From Ruegeria pomeroyi (GTDB taxonomy: Bacteria; Pseudomonadota; Alphaproteobacteria; Rhodobacterales; Rhodobacteraceae), in NCBI RefSeq assembly GCF_021405525.1, contig NZ_JAGQAG010000002.1, positions 62,001 to 126,000 on the forward strand: a DNA stretch of 64,000 nucleotides, read 5' to 3'. A model generated the notes under the pieces. It saw nothing but the letters and a program-made list of their open reading frames with translations. It had not been told where the DNA came from and ran no database searches. The position numbers were made by a program, and so were the translations under genes. Within the stretch, counting starts at the first letter, position 1; each line of letters starts with the position of its first letter. Shown here one piece after another: positions 43,816-52,652 of this stretch.

Positions 43816-43831
43816 ATTCAAGCGATAGAGC

Positions 43832-44611
43832 ATGATTGTCGTAGAAAATCTTCACAAGCATTTTGGTGGCGTACGCGCTGTCAACGGCGCCTCTCTGCAG
43901 ATCAGGACTGGCGGAATTACCGGGCTGATCGGACCGAATGGGGCGGGCAAGACCACCCTGTTCAATGTTATTGCGGGCCACCACAAGCCAACCTCCGGCT
44001 TTGTTCATCTCGATGGGCGCGACATCACCGGGCTAGAACCGCATGAGCTGTTCGAGGCAGGGCTATTGCGCACATTCCAATTGGCCCATGAGTTTTCAAC
44101 GCTGACTGTCCGCGAGAACCTGATGATGGTGCCCGATCGGCAGCCGGGCGAAACACTGCTCAACGCTTGGTTCCGTCCCGGCAAAGTCAGGACCCGAGAG
44201 AAGCAGGTACGGGCCAAGGCCGACGAAGTGCTCGAATTCCTCGAAATTACCCATGTCGCGGATGAACTGGCGGGAAACTTGTCTGGAGGGCAGAAAAAAC
44301 TGCTGGAACTTGGGCGCACGATGATGGTGAACGCCCGGGTGGTGTTCCTGGACGAGGTCGGCGCGGGCGTGAACCGGACGCTGCTGAAAACCATCGGCGA
44401 CGCGATCCTGCGCCTGCGCGACGAACGCCACTACACCTTCTGCCTGATCGAACACGACATGGATTTCATCAGCCGGCTTTGTGACCGTGTCATCTGCATG
44501 GCGGAAGGGGCGGTGATGGCCGAGGGGACCGCCGAGGAAATCAAATCCAACGAAGAGGTGATCGAAGCCTATCTGGGCACCGGTCTTAAGAAGAAGAAAG
44601 CGGGCGCATGA
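43832..44611 (+). CDS. livG: ABC transporter ATP-binding protein, LivG type
   Basis: A 259-residue ATPase. Walker A is GPNGAGKTTLFN near 33, the Q-loop region is LLRTFQLAHEFSTLTVRENL near 73, the signature is LSGGQKKLLELGRTMM near 150 and Walker B is ARVVFLDEVGAGV near 169. Where most LivG proteins have DEPxAGL, it has DEVGAGV. It overlaps livF by four bases. Confidence 0.9.
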   Translation: MIVVENLHKHFGGVRAVNGASLQIRTGGITGLIGPNGAGKTTLFNVIAGHHKPTSGFVHLDGRDITGLEPHELFEAGLLRTFQLAHEFSTLTVRENLMMVPDRQPGETLLNAWFRPGKVRTREKQVRAKADEVLEFLEITHVADELAGNLSGGQKKLLELGRTMMVNARVVFLDEVGAGVNRTLLKTIGDAILRLRDERHYTFCLIEHDMDFISRLCDRVICMAEGAVMAEGTAEEIKSNEEVIEAYLGTGLKKKKAGA

Positions 44612-45312
44612 GCTATCTGAAAGGTGAGGGAATGACCGGCGGCTATGGCGGCGCGGATATATTGCACGACTGCTCGATTTCGGTCGACAAGGGAGAGATC
44701 GCGGTCATCGTGGGGCCAAACGGCGCTGGCAAATCCACAGCCATGAAGGCGCTTTTCGGCATGCTGAATTTGCGCGAAGGCGCGGTCACATTGGGCGAGA
44801 CAGATGTCACCCACCTGACCCCGCAGGCGCGCGTGGAGGCCGGCATGAGCTTCGTACCGCAGGTCCGCAACGTATTTCCGACCATGAGCGTCGAAGAAAA
44901 CCTCGAGATGGGCGGCGTCTTGCGCGACGGTCCACTCACCGAAACCATCGAAGAGGTTTATGAGCTCTTTCCCGCTCTTCGCGAAAAACGTCATCAGCAC
45001 GCCGGCGAGTTGTCCGGCGGTCAGCGTCAGCAGGTCGCGGTCGGACGGGCACTGATGACCCGACCGAAGCTGTTGATGCTTGATGAACCCACGGCGGGCG
45101 TCTCGCCTGTGGTCATGGACGAGCTGTTCGACCGGATCATCGAGGTTGCCCGCACCGGAATCGCCATCCTGATGGTGGAACAGAACGCCCGTCAGGCGCT
45201 GGAAATTGCAGACAAGGGCTATGTGCTGGTTCAGGGCAGCAACCGCTTTACCGACACCGGTGCGGCGCTACTGGCGGATCCGGATGTCCGCAAATCGTTC
45301 CTGGGAGGGTAG
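44608..45312 (+). CDS. livF: ABC transporter ATP-binding protein, LivF type
   Basis: A 234-residue ATPase. Walker A is GPNGAGKSTAMKALFGML near 37, FVPQVRNVFPTMSVEENLEM near 84 is typical of LivF, the signature is LSGGQRQQVAVGRALM near 136 and Walker B is LLMLDEPTAGVSP near 155. It is the partner of the preceding LivG, and all key residues are present. Confidence 0.9.
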   Translation: MSYLKGEGMTGGYGGADILHDCSISVDKGEIAVIVGPNGAGKSTAMKALFGMLNLREGAVTLGETDVTHLTPQARVEAGMSFVPQVRNVFPTMSVEENLEMGGVLRDGPLTETIEEVYELFPALREKRHQHAGELSGGQRQQVAVGRALMTRPKLLMLDEPTAGVSPVVMDELFDRIIEVARTGIAILMVEQNARQALEIADKGYVLVQGSNRFTDTGAALLADPDVRKSFLGG

Positions 45313-45315
45313 GCC

Positions 45316-46329
45316 ATGCAGGATTATGCAAACGCAGCCTTGCTGCTGACCAATTACCTGGTCGTTCCCGGTATCGCCTATGGCTGCCAACTGGCTCTGG
45401 GGGCGCTGGGTGTCACCCTGATCTTCTCGGTTCTGCGGTTTTCGAACTTCGCGCATGGCGAGCTGATGTCCGCCGGTACCATGTTCGCCATCTTCGCCAC
45501 ATGGGGCTTTCAGGCCATGGGGCTGAGCTTCGGTCCGGTTCCCACCGCGCTGGTCGCCTTGCCTTTTGCGATCCTGGCCAGCATCGCGGTCGTCTTGCTG
45601 ACAGACAAGGCGATCTATCGCTTCTATCGGATCAAGAGGTCCGATCCGGTGATCCTGTTGATCGTGTCCATCGGCGTGATGTTCGTCATGGCGGGCCTGA
45701 TCCGGTTTTTGATCGGGCCTGATGATCGCACGTTCAACGATGGCGCGCGCTTCATTCTGAAGGCGCGCGAGGTCAAGGACTATCTCGGCCTGTCCGAGGG
45801 GGTGACGATCAAGACGTCGCAAGCCATCACGGTGCTGGTCGCCAGCATCGCGGCGGGTCTGCTGTTCTGGTTCCTGGAAAAGACCAAGACCGGCAAGATG
45901 ATGCGCGCCTTCTCGGACAACGAGGACCTCGCCTTGCTGTCCGGCATCAACCCCGAGCGGATCGTCAAGCTGGCCTGGGTTCTTGCCGCCGTGCTGGCAA
46001 CCATCGCGGGCACGCTCTATGGGCTCGACAAGAGTTACAAGCCCTTCGTGTTCCAGCAACTCCTGCTGCCGATCTTCGCAGCGGCTATCGTCGGCGGGCT
46101 TGGCAACCCCTTGGGCGCGGTCATTGGCGGCTTCGTCATCGCCTTTTCCGAGGTGGCGCTGACCTATGCCTATACCAAGTTCCTGGCCTACACGTTGCCG
46201 CCCGCATGGGTACCCGATGGCCTGGTCCAGTTTCTGCCCACGGATTACAAATTCGCCATTTCCTTCGTGATCTTGGTGCTCATCCTTCTCTATCGGCCTA
46301 CGGGCATCCTCCGGGGGAAAACGCTATGA
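45316..46329 (+). CDS. livH: ABC transporter permease, LivH type
   Basis: A 337-residue inner-membrane permease with about eight hydrophobic segments. It has the LivH opening LGVTLIFSVLRFSNFAHGEL near 33 and the coupling-helix region GKMMRAFSDNEDLALLSGIN near 194, followed by GTLYGLDKSYKPF. It overlaps livM by four bases. Confidence 0.9.
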   Translation: MQDYANAALLLTNYLVVPGIAYGCQLALGALGVTLIFSVLRFSNFAHGELMSAGTMFAIFATWGFQAMGLSFGPVPTALVALPFAILASIAVVLLTDKAIYRFYRIKRSDPVILLIVSIGVMFVMAGLIRFLIGPDDRTFNDGARFILKAREVKDYLGLSEGVTIKTSQAITVLVASIAAGLLFWFLEKTKTGKMMRAFSDNEDLALLSGINPERIVKLAWVLAAVLATIAGTLYGLDKSYKPFVFQQLLLPIFAAAIVGGLGNPLGAVIGGFVIAFSEVALTYAYTKFLAYTLPPAWVPDGLVQFLPTDYKFAISFVILVLILLYRPTGILRGKTL

Positions 46330-47651
46330 AAACTCTTCGCAACCCGTTTTTTCTGTTCGGGGCCTATGGGGTTTGCCTCGTGCTGATCGCGCTCCTTCAA
46401 AGCGTCCAGCTTGCGCTTGGAATTCTGGGGCTTGGTCTGATCTCTGCGATCATGGCGCTTGGGATCAACATTCAGTGGGGTTATGCCGGATTGCTGAATA
46501 TCGGCGCAATGGGGTTTGCTGCCATTGGCGGTGCAACCGCTGTCTGGGTGGCGGCCGATCCTGTACCCGCCGCTTGGTCGGCTGGGGGGGCTGATTTGCT
46601 GCTGGCCTTGTTCGTTGTACTTGGGGCAGTCGTGATCATTCTGGTCCTCAACCGGGTCATGCCTTCGTCAGCGTTTCAAAAAATCTGCACATTAGCGGTA
46701 GGCCTGCTGGCTTTTGTGATTGCGCGCCCGCTGTTTGGCAAGGCTGTCGAGGCGATCGAGGCCGTCGATCCGGCGCTCAGCGGGTATCTAGGCGGTTTAG
46801 GGGCTCCTATCCTGCTATCGTGGATGATTGGCGCGCTCGTCGCTGCCGGCGCGGCGTGGGTGATCGGTAAGATCGCCCTGGGCCTGCGGGCCGACTACCT
46901 TGCGATTGCCACTCTGGGCATTGCCGAGATCGTCGTAGCTATTCTCAAGCACGAAGACTGGCTGACCCGCGGGGTCAAGAACGTTGTGGGATTGCCACGG
47001 CCGGTTCCCTATGAGGTGGACTTGGTTGAGATGCCCTGGGTCCTGTCGCTGTCGAATACCTTGGGCACGTCCGCCGATGACATGGCGGCAATCCTGGTCA
47101 GGCTCAGCTACTGTGTGCTGTTTGCGGTGGTTCTGCTTGCGCTACTATGGCTGTCGGAGGTTGCCTTGCGCGCGCCCTGGGGCCGGATGATGCGGGCCAT
47201 TCGTGACAATGAAGTGGCCGCCCGGGCCATGGGCAAGAACGTCACGAAACTTCATCTGCGGGTGTTCATCCTCGGATCCGCCGTCGTCGCAATGGCCGGC
47301 GCCATGCTGGTCACGCTTGACGGGCAATTCACCCCCGGCACCTATCAACCCCTGCGCTTTACCTTCCTAATCTGGATCATGGTGATCATCGGCGGGTCGG
47401 GGAACAACTGGGGGGCGCTTCTCGGCGGGCTGGTCATCTGGATGTTCTGGGTCGAAGCGGAACCGATCGGGCTGGCGATTGTCAGCCTGCTTGTGGCAGT
47501 CCTTCCCGAGGGCAACGAAATCAGGGACCATATTCTTGGCAACGCAGCTCAGATGCGGCTGGCACTAATGGGAGCGTTGTTGCTGCTCGCATTGCGATTT
47601 ACGCCAAGAGGGTTAATCCCTGAACGGCAGGTAGACACGAGAGGAAGATAA
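46326..47651 (+). CDS. livM: ABC transporter permease, LivM type
   Basis: A 441-residue permease, about 100 residues longer than most LivM proteins because of an extra hydrophobic region (about 85-175) before the core. The core keeps LGLRADYLAIATLGIAEIVV near 191, PWGRMMRAIRDNEVAARAMG near 282 as coupling helix and VMVIIGGSGNNWGALLGG. I use the ATG at 46326 inside the livH end. It is the last gene of the operon. Confidence 0.88.
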   Translation: MKTLRNPFFLFGAYGVCLVLIALLQSVQLALGILGLGLISAIMALGINIQWGYAGLLNIGAMGFAAIGGATAVWVAADPVPAAWSAGGADLLLALFVVLGAVVIILVLNRVMPSSAFQKICTLAVGLLAFVIARPLFGKAVEAIEAVDPALSGYLGGLGAPILLSWMIGALVAAGAAWVIGKIALGLRADYLAIATLGIAEIVVAILKHEDWLTRGVKNVVGLPRPVPYEVDLVEMPWVLSLSNTLGTSADDMAAILVRLSYCVLFAVVLLALLWLSEVALRAPWGRMMRAIRDNEVAARAMGKNVTKLHLRVFILGSAVVAMAGAMLVTLDGQFTPGTYQPLRFTFLIWIMVIIGGSGNNWGALLGGLVIWMFWVEAEPIGLAIVSLLVAVLPEGNEIRDHILGNAAQMRLALMGALLLLALRFTPRGLIPERQVDTRGR

Positions 47652-47827
47652 TCGATCGAAGTCGACAGTTCCATTTTCACAGACAACTTTTTACATAAGA
47701 CACACTCTCAGAGTCTCGGCACAGCGCAACAAAATTAACATAAACTTCATTATGCGTAGTTATACTTAGTGTTGCGATAGTATATTTTCGTATGTATGCT
47801 GAACTCCTGTCACGAAGGTTCTTCAGC

Positions 47828-48583
47828 ATGCGCCATTTACTCAAGAAGCTCCTCCCCTCGGTCGCTGTCGCTTTGACCGTGACAGGTTTTTCGCTGCCGG
47901 CACCCGCACGCGCGCAGACATACCCGATCGACTGCGCGATCCTCTTGTGCCTGTCTGGCGGCTGGCCCGCTTCCGTCCCTTGCGCCCGGGCCCGCGCTGA
48001 ATTCATTCGGCGGATCACGCCATGGCCGGTGGAACCGCCCCTGCAAATCTGGCGTTGCCCAATGGGCGCATCGTATGAGATCGAGCGACAGCCGCGTGAG
48101 GCAATTCGGTCCTTCGACGTTCTGTTTCACGACGGTGCCCATCGCCCGCGACAGTCCGTCCCTCGGGTCGATCGCAATTCAAATGCTTTGGCGACAGTTG
48201 CCGTCTGGCACACCGGCGAAATTCCGTCCTCCTTTGATCCCGCAGATTTTGCGCTGCGCCTTGTTCAGGACCGGGCAGACATCGATATCAGCGGCCCAGA
48301 GTTCAACTTCGTGCGATCTATCCGCGTCTTTGATGTGCGATATGCTTGGCAAAACTTTTCTCCTCGCGGTGATGGGTGCAGCCGCGGCGCGGCCGTTTTC
48401 CTCGGCACCTATGGGACCCAAGGCGATTTTGCATGGCAGCGATCTTCCACCGCCGCCCTTCCCATAGCGCATGTCGGCCTCGAACAATGGGGAGATCATT
48501 GCCCAAGCGTTTATCACAGGTCGGTGTTCGTGGATTGGCACGACCGTGAAGGCAACTATGAGTTCGAGCAGGTGAACTACTGA
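47828..48583 (+). CDS. Secreted protein of unknown function, TrbM-like N-terminus
   Basis: A 251-residue protein with a clear signal peptide (LLPSVAVALTVTGFSLPAPA, cut near ARAQ). The mature start IDCAILLCLSGGWPASVPCA and the Cys further on (IWRCPMGASYE) resemble TrbM/KikA-type conjugation proteins. Similar stand-alone proteins are common in Rhodobacteraceae, often near mobile DNA. The second half is unlike anything I recognise. No conjugation genes are near. An ATG at 47792 in frame is possible, but the signal peptide is normal from 47828. The 176-base AT-rich stretch before it probably holds its promoter. Confidence 0.6.
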   Translation: MRHLLKKLLPSVAVALTVTGFSLPAPARAQTYPIDCAILLCLSGGWPASVPCARARAEFIRRITPWPVEPPLQIWRCPMGASYEIERQPREAIRSFDVLFHDGAHRPRQSVPRVDRNSNALATVAVWHTGEIPSSFDPADFALRLVQDRADIDISGPEFNFVRSIRVFDVRYAWQNFSPRGDGCSRGAAVFLGTYGTQGDFAWQRSSTAALPIAHVGLEQWGDHCPSVYHRSVFVDWHDREGNYEFEQVNY

Positions 48584-49263
48584 CCCTTTGACATGCTGTG
48601 ACGCCAAAGATGTGAGGGAACTGCAGAATCTCTGCAAAGAACTGCCGTTCGTCTGCGAAGTGTGTCAGTCCGCTTTCGCGGGACAAAGCGGCCGTGTGCA
48701 GGTGCAGCCATTGCTGGTGCGGCAACGCTTCGCAGTTGCGGCATGCTCACGGCTGCGGCGCAGCCATTGTCGCCGGAGCCGTCATTCAAAGCTACGATGG
48801 CCTGTGAAATTCGAACCGCGTTTTCGCTACATGGTACAAGGAACATCGCAACGCGGGGCTTTACCGACGCTAGATTTTCGGACTTCGCTGACGCAGCATC
48901 ACTCGGCACATGCCGCAGGCACCATTCTGTCTCTCAGCTGAAATCGCCAAAGCAACCGGTCAACGGTAGGACCGTTACCATTCCCAAAACAACCCTTTCG
49001 CCGCAACCTGTCAGGACTGTAAAGTCGTGGACTTTTCCAACATGTGCCCTCAAGCCTGATGTTGACGAGGCATCGTTTCGGACAAGGTCCCGGCGGAACG
49101 GATGGAATCAGCGCACGACACCAGCCCGTGCACCCAATTATAGGGCGGGAACTCTGACGACGGCCGGGGCTAGCCAAGGTCAAGGAGGGCTCTTCCTGAA
49201 ATCAGCCCCAAACGATGCGTGATTGGGAGAAGCTCTTGGAACGCGCAAGCGTCTTTTTCTGCG
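48584..49263. other. Gene-poor stretch with no supported gene
   Basis: Several overlapping frames of 90-190 codons exist on both strands, but none has a ribosome site, a signal peptide or a family I recognise, and their residue content is dominated by Arg, Ser and Ala. A locally repetitive stretch near 48700-48780 repeats GCAGCCATTG and GCGGC elements. I read it as intergenic or decayed DNA. Confidence 0.5.
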
Positions 49264-49434
49264 ATGATGGCGCTTGGTCTCATCTCGCTCAGCAGCACCG
49301 CGTTCGCGGAGTGTTGCCCTCAGTCGAAGGCGTTGGAGTTATTGGCGCTGCATTGGCGTCTCGTTCATTCCCAGATCGATGCCGCAAAGCTGATGGATAT
49401 TTGCGCAAAAGACAGTGCGGAAGTTGATGCATAA
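49264..49434 (+). CDS. Possible small secreted protein (weak)
   Basis: A 56-codon frame reads MMALGLISLSSTAFAECCPQ, which has the form of a short signal peptide with an AFA cleavage site, then a helical tail (SKALELLALHWRLVHSQIDA). There is no ribosome site, and the frame extends upstream to 49219 without improving. It may also be the broken N-terminus of a longer gene. No family recognised. Confidence 0.25.
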   Translation: MMALGLISLSSTAFAECCPQSKALELLALHWRLVHSQIDAAKLMDICAKDSAEVDA

Positions 49435-49468
49435 AACGCTAGGACAGGGCGTTGGAGAAATTGTTCAT

Positions 49469-50542
49469 ATGACCGACCAGACTGCAGGCGATTTCATGCG
49501 TGACTTCCGCTTGAGGGCCAAGCAACAAAACGCAGCATTTGAAGTACGTGATCACCCCAAAAGTGGTGGGCGCTTTGGGCGGCTTGAAACCGGCGTCTTG
49601 CGCTATGGCGACGAGAATGCGCAGACGGTGATCTTTCTGACATCCGGCGTGCACGGAGCCGAGCAAGCCGCCGGGTCCTGGTGTCAGTTCGATCTGATGG
49701 ATCAGGGGGCGCTGGACGATCTTCCCAATGGGATCGCGGTCGTTCTCATCCATGCGATCAACCCATGGGGTGCTGCTGCGGGCCGACGCTATTCTGAAGA
49801 AAACGTCGATCTTTGCCGGAACTTCATGACGTTTGGGCAGGCTGTTCCGGATCCGTTGGACAGCTACAATGCCCTTCAACCGCTGTTTGATGCGGCCCCC
49901 GCCGACGCCAAGGACGCGGATGCCGAGTTGGCGAAATTCGCGGCAGAACACGGCGTACCAGCATATTATGCGGCTGTCATGTCTGGACAGTATCGTGACC
50001 CGGACGGGATCGGATTTGGCGGCCATGGCCCCACTTGGGCGCGGCGGACCATTGAAGACATCATGCTGGGTCACGCGAGCAATGCGAAACGGATCTACGC
50101 GCTGGATTACCACACCGGCGTTGGCCCCTATGCCTATGGCTCGATCATCGGGATGCAGACCGGCGCGCGCTTGAAACGTGCCCGGCAAGTGTTCGGTGAT
50201 TGGGTACTGTCCCCACGTGAAAATCCGCCAGCGGGGTTCATCGACGTGACAGGTCACACTACGGATGGTTATGAGGCGCTGTTTCCTGCTGCGGATGTTG
50301 TGGCCGGCGTGTTGGAGGTTGGCACATTTCAGCAGGATGTGTTCATCCGACGGCTTCTGGCCGAGCACCGCCTGACCCGCGCCCACGGGGGCGAAAGCGA
50401 TCATCCCGATCTGGCCTGTGCACGGCGCGATCTGGTAAGTTTTTTTGTCCCTGACGACGCACATTGGCGCGCCTATCTGCGTCACCGCGGCGCGCAGGCC
50501 TTTGCGCAAATCCTGGAGGACGCCACACGTGAGCAAGACTGA
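49469..50542 (+). CDS. M14-like zinc carboxypeptidase family, DUF2817
   Basis: A 357-residue cytoplasmic protein of the DUF2817/succinylglutamate-desuccinylase-like M14 clan. TSGVHGAEQAAGSWCQFDLM near 60 carries the zinc His and Glu, HAINPWGAAAGRRYSEENVD-LCRNF near 95-119 the Arg/Asn substrate residues, and ALDYHTGVGPYAYG near 211 the second zinc His. Such enzymes hydrolyse N-acyl or peptide bonds of small molecules. The ATG at 49469 is inside a longer frame. It overlaps the next PLP-enzyme gene by 14 bases, so the two probably act on the same compound. Confidence 0.75.
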   Translation: MTDQTAGDFMRDFRLRAKQQNAAFEVRDHPKSGGRFGRLETGVLRYGDENAQTVIFLTSGVHGAEQAAGSWCQFDLMDQGALDDLPNGIAVVLIHAINPWGAAAGRRYSEENVDLCRNFMTFGQAVPDPLDSYNALQPLFDAAPADAKDADAELAKFAAEHGVPAYYAAVMSGQYRDPDGIGFGGHGPTWARRTIEDIMLGHASNAKRIYALDYHTGVGPYAYGSIIGMQTGARLKRARQVFGDWVLSPRENPPAGFIDVTGHTTDGYEALFPAADVVAGVLEVGTFQQDVFIRRLLAEHRLTRAHGGESDHPDLACARRDLVSFFVPDDAHWRAYLRHRGAQAFAQILEDATREQD

Positions 50543-51545
50543 TATCAGCGCCGTGACACTGGAGGCGATGCGCGCGCGCCATGCCGATTTGGCTTCTGAT
50601 GTGCTGCGCACGCCGACTGTGCCGCTGATCTCGCCGCTGATGGACCGCGCGCTGGACGGCGGTCAGGTGCATATGAAACTGGAGTGCTTTCAGCATACCG
50701 GGACCTTCAAGGCCCGCGGTGCGGTTTCGGTGGCGCGTGCCATCCCCGAGGATCGGCGCGCCGCGGGCATCACGGCGGCCAGTGCCGGAAATCACGCGAT
50801 CGCCGCGGCCTGGGCCGCGCGGCGCGAAGGGTTGTCGGCCAAGGTTGTCATGCAGAGTTCGGCCAATCCGTTTCGCGTGGCGCGGGCCCGGGCGGAAGGG
50901 GCCGAGGTGATCCTGAAAGAGGGCGGACCGGCGACCTTTGGCGAAGCGGAGCGGCTGGTGCGCGAGGAGGGGCGCACCTTTATCCATCCATTCGAGGGGA
51001 TCGATACAACACTGGGCACGGCGGGCATCGGGTTCGAGATGATGGCGGATGTGCCGGATCTCGAGGCCGTGGTCGTCTCGGTCGGGGGCGGCGGGCTTAT
51101 CTCGGGCGTGGCCGCAGCCGTCAAGGCGATCAACCCGGCCTGCAAGGTGTACGGCGTTGAGCCGACCGGGGCCGACAGCATGAGCCGGTCGCGCACAGCC
51201 GGCGCACCGGTGACGCTGGACAAGGTCGACACCATTGCAGACAGCCTTGGACCGCCAATGGCACTGCCCTTTGGTTTTGCCATGTGCCAGGCGCATGTCG
51301 ACGACATCGTGACCGTTACAGACGACCAGATATGCGCAGGCATGGTGGTGATGCAGGAAGAGGCCAAGCTGGCGGTGGAACCCGCCGCCGGGGCCGCAAT
51401 GGCCGGGCTTCTGTCACCGCTGCGCAACAGGCTGAAAGGCAAGCGTGTCGGCCTGATCGTGTGTGGGGCGAATATCGACGCGGAAGGGTATTTGAACCTG
51501 ATGGAACGCGGTCGCGGCAACCTCGCGGAATTGACCGGTTACTGA
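50529..51545 (+). CDS. Serine/threonine dehydratase-family PLP ammonia-lyase
   Basis: A 338-residue fold type II PLP enzyme. PLP Lys61 lies in QHTGTFKARGA, the phosphate loop is AASAGNHAIAAAWAAR near 86, the glycine loop is VSVGGGGLISGVAAAVK near 183 and the end is VGLIVCGANIDAEGY near 314. The GTG at 50529 has GGAGG nine bases upstream. Threonine, serine or a 3-hydroxy amino acid is the expected substrate; the enamine/imine product would suit the RidA encoded at 61.9 kb. Only about 30 percent of the positions are shared with BhcB by eye, so it is not a recent duplicate. It converges on the AraC gene with a seven-base overlap. Confidence 0.82.
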   Translation: MSKTDISAVTLEAMRARHADLASDVLRTPTVPLISPLMDRALDGGQVHMKLECFQHTGTFKARGAVSVARAIPEDRRAAGITAASAGNHAIAAAWAARREGLSAKVVMQSSANPFRVARARAEGAEVILKEGGPATFGEAERLVREEGRTFIHPFEGIDTTLGTAGIGFEMMADVPDLEAVVVSVGGGGLISGVAAAVKAINPACKVYGVEPTGADSMSRSRTAGAPVTLDKVDTIADSLGPPMALPFGFAMCQAHVDDIVTVTDDQICAGMVVMQEEAKLAVEPAAGAAMAGLLSPLRNRLKGKRVGLIVCGANIDAEGYLNLMERGRGNLAELTGY

Positions 51546-52537
51546 TCAAGCTGCGGCGACTTGATCCCCTGCATCGCCTGCCGTGGTGTCATGCCATAAT
51601 GGCGCCGGAAAGCCGTGGAGAAATTGGCCGAGTGTTCATAGCCCACCTCAAAGGCGATCTGGGTGATTGTCAGCTGCCCTTCCCGCATCAGGTCAAGGGC
51701 GCGGGCCATGCGGCGTGCAGTGACATATTCGCTGATCGTGCGTCCTTCAACGGCCTTGAACAGTCGGGTCAGACGAGACGCGCTGCTGCCAACCTTGGTG
51801 GCAATCTCGGTCGTCGACAGTGTTGCATCGAGGCTTTTGATCAGCAGGGTTTTGACCTTTTCGATCATGTCCAGCTCGGGTTGGCGAAACCGCCGCTCGT
51901 GCTTATGGTCGATCTGCATCTGTTCAAAAAACAGGCGCAGAATGTCATGTGCGCGTGATCGCAGCAAAAGACCAAGCGAGAAATGGCCGTCATCAGGGTC
52001 AAAGAAGGCATCGGCGGCCTGCTTTAGCGCGATGTTGAAATCAGCCTTCAAGAAGGTGAATTCATAAGGCTGCCCCAGGAGAAACGCGTGCAATGCGCCA
52101 TCAAAGCTATCTGCTGAAAGGCCAAGCTCTTCCACCAGATGCTCGCGCGTGGCCGAGATGGTGACGGATTTTTCATGTGCGCCTGCTTCGAACCGCTCAA
52201 ATTTGCTGCGCCCTTTGGGTTGAAGCAGCGCAGAACACATCATCGGCGTGACCGCATAAGGCCCGTGGTTCTTGCCCGAAATCACGCTGTCGCCATCAAT
52301 GCGCAGATTGATCTTGATGCTGCCATTGCTGTCATATTCCTCGTCCATCGGCTCTGCGCGCTGCACCGAGGCCCAGCTTGCAAATAGCCCGCCACCAAGG
52401 CTGATGGTGTTGCGATATCCGTTTGATCCGCCTTGCCGCGTGCGGGTCTGGACCAATGAGGCCGAGCCTATCGGGCGCACATCGATGACTTCGAACGAAT
52501 GCGGCGCATAGACCAGCATGTTGATGTCTTTGGCCAT
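51539..52537 (-). CDS. AraC-family regulator
   Basis: A 332-residue activator. The N-terminal sensor (about 1-210) is of the AraC-binding-like type. The C-terminal pair of HTH motifs lies at about 235-325 (LSTTEIATKVGSSASRLTRL and ITQIAFEVGYEHSANFSTAF, then RHYGMTPRQ). It is divergent from the acyl-CoA synthetase gene with a 115-base gap and likely regulates the cluster on both sides. Confidence 0.83.
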   Translation of the reverse strand: MAKDINMLVYAPHSFEVIDVRPIGSASLVQTRTRQGGSNGYRNTISLGGGLFASWASVQRAEPMDEEYDSNGSIKINLRIDGDSVISGKNHGPYAVTPMMCSALLQPKGRSKFERFEAGAHEKSVTISATREHLVEELGLSADSFDGALHAFLLGQPYEFTFLKADFNIALKQAADAFFDPDDGHFSLGLLLRSRAHDILRLFFEQMQIDHKHERRFRQPELDMIEKVKTLLIKSLDATLSTTEIATKVGSSASRLTRLFKAVEGRTISEYVTARRMARALDLMREGQLTITQIAFEVGYEHSANFSTAFRRHYGMTPRQAMQGIKSPQLDQ

Positions 52538-52652
52538 TCAAGGACACTCTCATTCGGAAATCTTGGTACCAGGTTCGTCATAAGATTGCGCCGAATGCGC
52601 AAAAGACGGGCGCTACCTTGGCATAGTATTGGTCAGGCGCAGGAGGGTTTCA

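Noticed and set aside
48662-49222. A 186-codon plus-strand frame
   Set aside because: No ribosome site, no family, and several other frames of similar quality overlap it on both strands; listed as gene-poor instead.
50529-51545. A second copy of bhcB
   Set aside because: Same fold, but the substrate loop (QHTGTFKARGA versus QEPGAFKVRGA) and the context differ; more like general serine/threonine dehydratases.
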